Assembly (NCBI GenBank): GCA_016782825.1 | Contig: JADHXT010000032.1 | Location: 1 to 15,595 of the forward strand | Length of the DNA: 15,595 nucleotides | Source: Candidatus Brocadiia bacterium | GTDB lineage: Bacteria > Planctomycetota > PUPC01 > DSUN01 | Direction: 5' to 3' | Part shown: positions 10,845-15,595 of the stretch, one piece after another | Layout: every line of letters starts with the position of its first letter | Numbering within the stretch: the first letter of the stretch is position 1 | Notes under the pieces: model-generated | What the model saw: only the letters and a program-made list of their open reading frames with translations | Database searches by the model: none | What the model was told of the DNA's origin: nothing | Made by a program: the position numbers and the translations under genes

Positions 10845-10866
10845 GGCGCGCGGTCTTTCTTTGTGG

Positions 10867-10891
10867 GCGGCGTGTCCGCACGCCGCGTTTT
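10867..10891 (+). terminator. Intrinsic terminator of the uvrA-efflux operon
   Basis: gcggcgtg (10867-10874) pairs perfectly with cacgccgc (10879-10886) over a four-base loop, and gtttt follows directly. The stem lies 22 bp after the permease stop codon. The T run is short, and the hairpin resembles the palindromes just downstream, so it may also be repeat-derived. Confidence 0.55.
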
Positions 10892-10921
10892 CCGTGCCAC
10901 GCACGCCACAGGGGCCAGGAC

Positions 10922-11005
10922 GCGGGATGGGGACATCCCGCCCACACAGACCGCCTGAAGGCGGGACTCCCAACGAGGCCAGGCGAGGCGCGCTCGGAGT
11001 CCCGC
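10922..11005. repeat. Cluster of perfect inverted repeats between convergent genes
   Basis: Three perfect palindromes follow one another: gcgggatg/catcccgc (10922-10929 with 10934-10941), ccgcct/aggcgg (10951-10956 with 10959-10964) and gcgggactcc/ggagtcccgc (10961-10970 with 10996-11005). The last two share bases and would be alternative folds. The ccgcctgaaggcggga core is familiar to me as a dispersed intergenic repeat of Planctomycetes-like genomes. The cluster fills the gap between the permease and sulfatase genes. Confidence 0.55.
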
Positions 11006-11032
11006 GTCCACCCGGCCCCTCCGACCCCCAGC

Positions 11033-11060
11033 ACCTGACACCCGGAACCCGGCACCCTCT
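11033..11060. repeat. Imperfect heptamer tandem repeat
   Basis: Four 7-bp units in register, ACCTGAC, ACCCGGA, ACCCGGC and ACCCTCT, with the last base shared with the sulfatase stop codon (minus strand). The first three units are close matches; the fourth keeps only the ACCC start. Confidence 0.45.
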
Positions 11061-12508
11061 CAGATCTTCGGATAGTCCTTCCCATTCAGGCTGCGGGCCA
11101 CGGAGGCCAGCCATTCCTCGAGGGCGGCGCGCAGGGCCTTGGCGCGTTCGGCCTGCTGGCGGGCGAGGTTCGTGCGCTCGCCGGGGTCGCGGGTAAGGTC
11201 ATACAGTTCGAGCTTCACGGGGCCGCTCTTGCCGTGGATGCGGTGGAGCTTCCAGGGCCAGTCGAGCCAGGCCGCGTGGCCGGGGAAGGCGTCCTCGGGA
11301 TACTGCTGTTTGATCTTGCCGGCGTCGAGGCGCAGGCGTTCGGTCTTGTCGCTCTCCTTGCCGGCTTTCTGTGCGGCGAGCAGTTCGGCCATCCATTGCT
11401 TGCTGGGCGTGCCGATGCCGCCGGCGGGATGGTTCCAGAAGCCCATGGGCCTGGGGCGTGCGGTCATCTTTCCGTCGAGCAGGGGCACGAGGCTCACGCC
11501 GTCGAGCGGCGGCTGGTGGGGCATGCGCACGCCCACGAGGTCGAGCAGGGTGGGGTAGATGTCCGAGGTGTTGCACGGCACGGCGGTGACGCGCGGCGTG
11601 GGCAGCCGGGCGGGCCATTCCAGGATGGCGGGCACGCGGAGGCCGCCCTCGTAGACCTGCCCCTTGTGGCCGCGGCCGCCGGTGGCCCCGAGGCCGGCCA
11701 GGCCGCCGTTGTCGCTGCAATACCATAGGAGCGTATGGTCGCGGATGCCCAGAGTCTTCAACTCGCCGCGCAGCTTGCCGAAGGCGCGGTCCATGCCGGT
11801 GATCTCGCCGAGGAAGTGCTGCTTGCGCTTCGGCTGGGCGGCGTAGAGCTTGCGGTCCTGCTCGGCGGCCTGGTGCGGGCCGTGGGGCGAGCCGAACCAC
11901 ACGACGGCGAGGAAGGGCCTGGCGCCTTTGGCGTGCTTGCGGATGAACTCGATGGCGGCGTCGGCGGTGACCATCGAGCTCTCGCCGTGGGTCTGCACGG
12001 CCACGCCTTCGCGGCTGAGGATGGGGTTGTTGTCGAAGAAGTTGGGCGCCGAGAGCCACTCGTCGAAGCCGCTGGCGCCGGGGTTCACCGGGCTGCCCTT
12101 GCGCACCGAGCCCAGGTGCCACTTGCCGAAGTGGCCGGTCGCGTAGCCGGCGGTCTTGAGCGCCTCGGCGATGGTGATCTCCTGCGGGCGCAGCGTGCGG
12201 CCCCACTTGAAGCAGGCGAAGCGGTTGGGGTGGCGGCCGGTCATCACGCTGCCGCGGGTGGGCGAGCACACGGGGGCGGCGGCGTAGAAGCGGTCGAAGC
12301 GCAGGCCCGCGGCGGCCATGGCGTCGAAGTGCGGGGTCTTGAGCACGCGGTGGCCGGCGTAGGCCATGTCGCCCCAGCCCTGGTCGTCGGCCATGCACAG
12401 CACGATGTTGGGTTTGCGCTCTGCCGGCGCGCCGATGGCGCTCCGCAGACGGCTGAGGCAGGCGCCCGCACCTGCGATCTGGAGAAACCTCCGACGCGAC
12501 GTGGCCAT
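11060..12508 (-). CDS. Exported sulfatase (alkaline phosphatase superfamily)
   Basis: A 482-residue type I sulfatase that hydrolyses sulfate esters, probably on sulfated polysaccharides outside the cytoplasmic membrane. The N-terminus has a twin-arginine signal (SRRRFLQIAGAGA at 4-16). Metal-binding residues appear in DDQGWGD at 41-47, and the active-site signature C-S-P-T-R is at 81-85, where Cys81 is expected to become formylglycine. GHFGKWHLG, the SPHGPH histidines and CSDNGG complete the catalytic set, and the C-terminal LYDLTRDPGERTNLA is typical of the family. I chose the ATG at 12508 over 12541 because a perfect AGGAGG stands 6 nt before it and the twin-arginine motif then falls at the N-terminus. 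It has its own promoter (12553-12581). No maturation enzyme or carbohydrate-binding gene is nearby, so the substrate is open. Confidence 0.94.
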   Translation of the reverse strand: MATSRRRFLQIAGAGACLSRLRSAIGAPAERKPNIVLCMADDQGWGDMAYAGHRVLKTPHFDAMAAAGLRFDRFYAAAPVCSPTRGSVMTGRHPNRFACFKWGRTLRPQEITIAEALKTAGYATGHFGKWHLGSVRKGSPVNPGASGFDEWLSAPNFFDNNPILSREGVAVQTHGESSMVTADAAIEFIRKHAKGARPFLAVVWFGSPHGPHQAAEQDRKLYAAQPKRKQHFLGEITGMDRAFGKLRGELKTLGIRDHTLLWYCSDNGGLAGLGATGGRGHKGQVYEGGLRVPAILEWPARLPTPRVTAVPCNTSDIYPTLLDLVGVRMPHQPPLDGVSLVPLLDGKMTARPRPMGFWNHPAGGIGTPSKQWMAELLAAQKAGKESDKTERLRLDAGKIKQQYPEDAFPGHAAWLDWPWKLHRIHGKSGPVKLELYDLTRDPGERTNLARQQAERAKALRAALEEWLASVARSLNGKDYPKI

Positions 12509-12552
12509 GCCAATCCTCCTCGGCAGCGGTGGGCGGTGCAAGAGATGGGCGT

Positions 12553-12581
12553 AGTATGCCGGGAGCGTGCCGCCGCGTCAA
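12553..12581 (-). promoter_or_regulatory. Promoter of the sulfatase gene
   Basis: On the minus strand, TTGACG (12581-12576) is followed after 17 bp by CATACT (12558-12553). Transcription would start near 12546, about 38 nt before the start codon. It lies in the gap after nadA, so the sulfatase need not depend on nadA transcription. Confidence 0.45.
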
Positions 12582-12600
12582 CTGCCGGTGGCCGCGCGGC

Positions 12601-13512
12601 TCACGCGAGCTCGAGCATGCGGTCGATGCTGTGGCGGGCCGCGGCGGCGACGGCGGGCGGCACGGTGACCGGGAACTGCATGTCCTCGAGCGCCCACACC
12701 ATCTTCTCGATCGTGTTGAGCTTCATGTTCGGGCAGTCCGCGAGGTCGGACACGGGGAGGAAGGTCTTGGCGGGGCTGTCCTTGCGGAGGCCATGGAGGA
12801 GGCCGATCTCGGTGCCCACGATGATGGTGGCGGCGTCGGCGTCCTTGCACCACTTGATCATCCCGCTGGTGCTGGCCACCACGTCGGCGAGGTCCACCAC
12901 GTCGGTGGTGCACTCGGGGTGGCAGATGAACGCGGCGTCGGGGTGCTGGGCCTTGAGTTCCAGCACGTCCTTGGCGCGGATGCGATGGTGGGTGGGGCAG
13001 TAGCCGGGCCAGAGGATGAGCTCGCGGCCGAGCTGGCGGGCCGCGTAGCCGCCGAGGCTCTGGTCGGGCACGAAGAGCACCTGGCGGCCGGCGGGGATGG
13101 AGGCCACGACCTTCACGGCGTTGGCGGAGGTGCAGCACAGGTCGCTGAGGGCCTTGATCTCGGCCGTGGAGTTCACGTAGGTGACCACGACGGCGTCGGG
13201 GTGCTTGGCCTTGGCCTCGAGCAGTTCGCGGGCGGTGATCATGTTGGCCATGGGGCAGCCGGCGCACGGGTCGGGGATGAGCACGGTCTTGTCGGGGCAG
13301 AGGATGGCGGCGGTTTCGGCCATGAAATGGACGCCGCAGAAGAGGATCACGTCGGCGTCGGTGGCGGCGGCCTGTTGCGAGAGGCCGAGGGAGTCGCCCG
13401 TGTAGTCGGCGGCATCCTGCACCTCGCCCCGCTGGTAGTTGTGCGCGAGGATCACGGCATTCCGCTGCCGCTTGAGTTCCTGCAAGCGCTCTTCGAGCGT
13501 GGTGTTGGGCAT
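12601..13512 (-). CDS. nadA: Quinolinate synthase NadA
   Basis: Condenses iminoaspartate (from NadB or aspartate dehydrogenase) with dihydroxyacetone phosphate to quinolinate, in de novo NAD synthesis in the cytoplasm. The protein has 303 residues, the short class like Thermotoga and Pyrococcus. Cluster-binding cysteines are Cys86 (CAGCPMA; Cys83 is close by), Cys172 (WPGYCPTHH) and Cys260 (ADCPNMK), spaced 86 and 88 residues apart, as expected for the three-cysteine [4Fe-4S] site. Substrate-site motifs HNYQ (24-27), YVNST (112-116), the CCTSANAV stretch (126-133), HPE (198-200) and STSGMI (214-219) are intact. The ATG at 13512 has GGAG 7 nt before it and lies inside the predicted transcript. 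nadB and nadC are not adjacent. Confidence 0.96.
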   Translation of the reverse strand: MPNTTLEERLQELKRQRNAVILAHNYQRGEVQDAADYTGDSLGLSQQAAATDADVILFCGVHFMAETAAILCPDKTVLIPDPCAGCPMANMITARELLEAKAKHPDAVVVTYVNSTAEIKALSDLCCTSANAVKVVASIPAGRQVLFVPDQSLGGYAARQLGRELILWPGYCPTHHRIRAKDVLELKAQHPDAAFICHPECTTDVVDLADVVASTSGMIKWCKDADAATIIVGTEIGLLHGLRKDSPAKTFLPVSDLADCPNMKLNTIEKMVWALEDMQFPVTVPPAVAAAARHSIDRMLELA

Positions 13513-13550
13513 CCATCGTCTCCGGGGGCGCTTCCTTGTTGCCACCGGTG

Positions 13551-13579
13551 ATTATAGCAGCGGCGGCGTGGGGCGGCAA
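13551..13579 (-). promoter_or_regulatory. Promoter of nadA
   Basis: On the minus strand, TTGCCG (13579-13574) and a perfect TATAAT (13556-13551) are separated by exactly 17 bp. Transcription would start near 13544, giving a leader of about 32 nt. Its -35 box is only 6 bp from the -35 box of the divergent toxin-antitoxin promoter. I cannot recognise an NrtR or NiaR operator. Confidence 0.6.
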
Positions 13580-13585
13580 ATGGTC

Positions 13586-13614
13586 TTGCACCCGGGCTTC
13601 ATTCTGGCTATAAT
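13586..13614 (+). promoter_or_regulatory. Promoter of the toxin-antitoxin operon
   Basis: TTGCAC (13586-13591) and a perfect TATAAT (13609-13614) are 17 bp apart. The expected transcription start is at about 13621, seven bases past the -10 box and only 3 nt before the ATG at 13624. Confidence 0.65.
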
Positions 13615-13625
13615 ATGGCTAGAAT
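13601..13625. promoter_or_regulatory. Putative autoregulatory operator over the -10 box
   Basis: A 25-bp sequence symmetric about position 13613: 10 of 12 base pairs match, with half-sites ATTCTGGC on the left and GGCTAGAAT on the right. The same stretch can be read as a direct repeat, TGGCTATAAT (13605-13614) and TGGCTAGAAT (13616-13625), offset by 11 bp, about one helical turn. It covers the -10 box, the transcription start and the toxin start codon. Phd/YefM antitoxins, alone or with toxin, normally repress their own promoter at such sites. Confidence 0.5.
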
Positions 13626-13935
13626 GCGATACGAGATTGTGCTGTCCCCTGACGCCGTTAAGGACCTCCGCGGGTTGCGGGCGCACATCCGCGCGGCGGT
13701 CCGAGACGCGTTGGAGAAGCACCTGCGCCACGTCCCGACGCGAAGCACTCGGACCCGCATCAAGCGTCTGAGGGGGCTGTCGCGCCCGCAGTACCGATTG
13801 CGCGAGGGGGATGTGCGCGTCTTCTACGACGTGGTAGGGGACACCGTGGAGGTCCTCGCGATCGTCGCGAAGCGGAATGCCGCGGCATGGCTCGAACGCG
13901 CAGGAGAAGGCGATGAAGACCGCTGCACTGAATAG
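13624..13935 (+). CDS. RelE/ParE family toxin of a type II TA pair
   Basis: A 103-residue protein of the RelE/ParE superfamily; RelE-type members cut mRNA in the ribosome and ParE-type members poison gyrase. The family pattern is clear: RYEIVLSPDAVKDLRGL at the N-terminus, two helices, then the basic strand region RIKRLRGLSRPQYRLREGDVRVFYDV and the C-terminal VEVLAIVAKRNAAAWL. The YRLREGDVRVFYDV segment is closest to RelE-like members. An in-frame ATG at 13615 abuts the TATAAT box and would not be in the transcript, so I use 13624. No Shine-Dalgarno is present, so it is probably leaderless or nearly so. The last 23 bp overlap the antitoxin gene. The order is toxin first, opposite to classical relBE. 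Confidence 0.85.
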   Translation: MRYEIVLSPDAVKDLRGLRAHIRAAVRDALEKHLRHVPTRSTRTRIKRLRGLSRPQYRLREGDVRVFYDVVGDTVEVLAIVAKRNAAAWLERAGEGDEDRCTE

Positions 13936-14158
13936 GGTGAAGGACTCGTTGTCCAAGTACCTGCGGATGGCCGAGGAAGAGGAGATCGTGATCACGCGGC
14001 ACGGCAAGCCGGCAGGGATCCTGATCGGCTTTGGTTCGGAGGACGAATGGCTCGACTACCGGCTGGAGCACGATCCGCGCTTCCTCCAGCGCGTGGAACG
14101 CGCGCGGCGGCACCTGCGCGCGGGGCAGGGCGTGCCACTCGAGGAGATCGACCTCTAG
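13913..14158 (+). CDS. Phd/YefM family antitoxin
   Basis: An 81-residue antitoxin whose N-terminal half has the Phd/YefM pattern: LNRVKDSLSKYLRMAEEEEIVITRHGKPAGILIGF, the DNA-binding and dimerisation fold. The charged C-terminal half (EDEWLDYRLEHDPRFLQRVERARRHL...) would wrap and neutralise the toxin. The ATG at 13913 has a strong AGGAG 6 nt upstream, inside the toxin gene; the frame is open further upstream to 13877, but that extension has no family similarity. The 23-bp overlap with the toxin suggests coupled translation. It is expected to repress the shared promoter through the site at 13601-13625. Confidence 0.85.
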   Translation: MKTAALNRVKDSLSKYLRMAEEEEIVITRHGKPAGILIGFGSEDEWLDYRLEHDPRFLQRVERARRHLRAGQGVPLEEIDL

Positions 14159-14161
14159 CCG

Positions 14162-14180
14162 CCGTCGGTGGTACCGATGG
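14162..14180 (+). terminator. Small hairpin after the antitoxin gene
   Basis: ccgtcggt (14162-14169) pairs with accgatgg (14173-14180) over a three-base loop, counting one G-U pair in RNA. It begins 4 bp past the antitoxin stop. No T run follows, so termination would be partial at best. Transcription may continue into the membrane protein gene at 14217. Confidence 0.25.
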
Positions 14181-14216
14181 CCATGATGCTGGAGGGCGTC
14201 GTGTGGCGAGGGTGTC

Positions 14217-14798
14217 ATGAGTGCGACCGACCGCGCGTACCGGTTGCTGCTGATCCTTGCGCTGGTGTGCCTTTCGTGGCTGACGATGCAAGCCGTGCAT
14301 GAGCTGGGGCATTGCCTGCACGCGTGGGTGAGCGGCGGGTCCGTGTGGCGGGTGGTTCTCAATCCCTTGGTGTTCTCGGTCACTTACTACCGCAGGAATC
14401 CGCACCCGTTGTTCGTCGTGTGGGGCGGCGCGGTCTGGGGGTGCCTGCTGCCGCTCGGGGCGTTTGCGCTGGTTCGAGCCGTGCGCCCTTCGCTGGCGTA
14501 CCTGTTCCGGTTCTTCGCCGGGTTCTGCCTGCTGGTGAATGGGGTGTATCTCGGGGGCGATGCGTTCCTGAAGGTCGCCGATGGCGGCGACCTGCTTCGC
14601 CACGGCTCGCCGCAATGGGTGCCCGTGGCGTTCGGGGTCGTTGCCAGCGTTGCCGGGCTGTGGCTGTGGCACGGGCTGGCGCGCAGCTTCGGGCTGGGAC
14701 GGGATGGGCGGCCCGTGGACCGACGCGCGGCTCTTGGTGTCGCGACCGCTCTGGCCATCGTGGTGGCGGCCGAACTGCTGTTGTTCCCTGCGAAGTGA
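14217..14798 (+). CDS. Membrane protein with HELGH motif, M50-like
   Basis: A 193-residue protein with about five hydrophobic segments (around 10-27, 66-86, 95-115, 134-154 and 172-189). The zinc-protease motif HELGH is at residues 28-32, at the end of the first segment, as in site-2-type (M50/M50B-like) intramembrane metalloproteases. A second acidic motif, DAFLKVADGGD, sits between segments three and four and could supply the third zinc ligand. No PDZ or CBS domain is present. These proteins cut membrane-anchored regulators or escaped partners, but the partner here is unknown and activity is inferred only from the motif. The ATG at 14217 has GAGGG 4 nt before it. It lies 58 bp after the antitoxin on the same strand with no promoter that I can see, so it may share the TA transcript. 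Confidence 0.7.
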   Translation: MSATDRAYRLLLILALVCLSWLTMQAVHELGHCLHAWVSGGSVWRVVLNPLVFSVTYYRRNPHPLFVVWGGAVWGCLLPLGAFALVRAVRPSLAYLFRFFAGFCLLVNGVYLGGDAFLKVADGGDLLRHGSPQWVPVAFGVVASVAGLWLWHGLARSFGLGRDGRPVDRRAALGVATALAIVVAAELLLFPAK

Positions 14799-14803
14799 CG
14801 GCC

Positions 14804-14818
14804 GATCGCCTCGCGATC
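14804..14818. other. Short palindrome between convergent genes
   Basis: gatcgc (14804-14809) pairs perfectly with gcgatc (14813-14818) over three bases, filling almost the whole 20-bp gap between two convergent stop codons. It could act as a weak bidirectional stop or be chance; there is no T run on either side. Confidence 0.25.
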
Positions 14819-15595
14819 TCAATCGCACCGCGCGTGTTGCTCGGCGAGGGCGACCATGCGCTGGAGGCGGGCGGGGCGCACGGCGGGGGCGACGGAGCAG
14901 GCGCTCGAGAGGATGTAGCCGCCGCCCGGGGCGCCGATGCGCAGACGGTCGAGCACGGCGGCCTCGAAGGCCGCGTCGTCGGCGCGGAGCATCTCGTTCA
15001 CCGCGTCCAGATTGCCCTTGAAGAAAAAGCGGTCGCCCCACCGGGCCTTGGCCTCGGCGAGATCCACCGTGCCCAGCGGCGGCGGGTCCAGGGTGTCGAT
15101 GCCATCGGCGCCGGTCGCGGCCATCAGGTCAAGTCGGTCGCCGATGGCGCCGCAGGTGTGGACGTAGGAGGGCAGGCCGAGGGCGTGGATGGCGGCGGCG
15201 AGGCGCTGCTCGTAGGGCACGACGAACTCGCGGTACATGCCGCGGCTGATGAAGCCGGCGCCGGCGAAGGCCGAGCTGACGAGCACCGCGTCGGGCTCGC
15301 AGGCGGCGTAGAGCTGCACCTGCGCGGCGGCGACGCGGGCGAACAGGTCGAGGAACGCGTGGCAGCGGCCGGGCGCCTCGAGGAGCGCCATCAGGGTGCT
15401 TTCGTAGCCGAACAGCTCCATCAGATGGGTGAAGGGCGAGAAGACCTCGGCGTGGACGCTGGCGTCGGGGCAGCGTTCGCGGGCGGTGCGGAGCGCGAGG
15501 GTGAACCACGGCGGATAGGCGGTGGGGTCGGTGAGGTCGGCGTCGGGCGGGATGTCCCACATGCTGGGCGCGTGCCAGGTGTTCCATAGATAGCC
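14819..15595 (-). CDS. URO-D/corrinoid methyltransferase family protein (partial)
   Basis: The C-terminal part (about 258 residues) of a protein of the uroporphyrinogen decarboxylase superfamily. The frame stays open to the right edge, upstream of the methionine at 15562, so the start is outside the window. The motif HTCG (codons at 15160-15152) followed by GADGIDTLDPPPLGTVDL, and a later Cys in GGGYILSSACSVAP (codon at 14899-14897), fit the His-x-Cys...Cys zinc site of MtaA/MtbA-type cobamide methyltransferases better than haem-pathway HemE. The likely role is methyl transfer from methylated compounds via corrinoid protein or cofactor. Such genes are numerous in Planctomycetes-type genomes and most are uncharacterised. 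No corrinoid protein gene is in view. Confidence 0.85.
   Translation of the reverse strand, partial: GYLWNTWHAPSMWDIPPDADLTDPTAYPPWFTLALRTARERCPDASVHAEVFSPFTHLMELFGYESTLMALLEAPGRCHAFLDLFARVAAAQVQLYAACEPDAVLVSSAFAGAGFISRGMYREFVVPYEQRLAAAIHALGLPSYVHTCGAIGDRLDLMAATGADGIDTLDPPPLGTVDLAEAKARWGDRFFFKGNLDAVNEMLRADDAAFEAAVLDRLRIGAPGGGYILSSACSVAPAVRPARLQRMVALAEQHARCD

Noticed and set aside
10867..11060. CRISPR array between the permease and sulfatase genes
   Set aside because: The palindromes differ from each other and are not direct repeats with regular spacers; no cas gene is present.
13615..13623. Toxin start at the ATG at 13615
   Set aside because: The codon directly abuts the -10 box and would lie upstream of the predicted transcription start.
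14859..15595. Coding frames on the plus strand at the right edge
   Set aside because: They are antisense to the URO-D-like gene, whose minus-strand frame has clear family motifs and continues to the edge.

Overview
The window is GC-rich, gene-dense bacterial chromosome from an organism with an outer membrane. A TAT-exported sulfatase, a PIG-L/LmbE deacetylase, a URO-D/methyltransferase-type enzyme and a lipoprotein TolC homologue with a long N-terminal extension point to Planctomycetota or a nearby phylum (PVC group, Hydrogenedentota-like). This is an inference from gene content; no rRNA is present to settle it. I see no phage genes, transposase, tRNA or CRISPR.

Layout. Left edge (1-1700, minus strand): the first bases of a truncated gene, a G-rich hairpin, a PIG-L deacetylase with its own promoter, about 500 bp of non-coding sequence holding dispersed palindromic repeats, and a small DUF433 protein without its usual toxin partner. 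Positions 1700-1870 hold a composite palindromic element lying between two divergent promoters. Centre (1981-10891, plus strand): uvrA, followed 9 bp later by a complete tripartite efflux system (TolC-like outer-membrane lipoprotein, HlyD/MacA-type adaptor, MacB/LolD-type ATPase, FtsX/MacB-type permease), ending in a hairpin plus T run. Positions 10900-11060 hold more palindromes and a heptamer repeat. Right (11060-13512, minus strand): a sulfatase and nadA, each with its own promoter. Then on the plus strand comes a toxin-first RelE/ParE-Phd module and a small multi-pass membrane protein with HELGH. At the right edge, on the minus strand, is a URO-D/methyltransferase-like gene cut by the window.

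How the parts work together. The four efflux genes make one export machine spanning both membranes; uvrA ahead of them is excision repair, and a weak possible internal promoter may decouple the two. The toxin-antitoxin pair has the best regulatory detail: a near-consensus promoter whose -10 hexamer sits inside a symmetric operator-like sequence, a probably leaderless toxin start, and a strong Shine-Dalgarno for the antitoxin. Its promoter is back-to-back with that of nadA.

Five genes or operons have -35 boxes starting TTG and -10 boxes close to TATAAT with 17-bp spacing, and uvrA has a similar pair at 16 bp. These promoters helped to choose several starts. I see no clear new multi-gene defence or biosynthetic system; the most interesting material is regulatory and repetitive.
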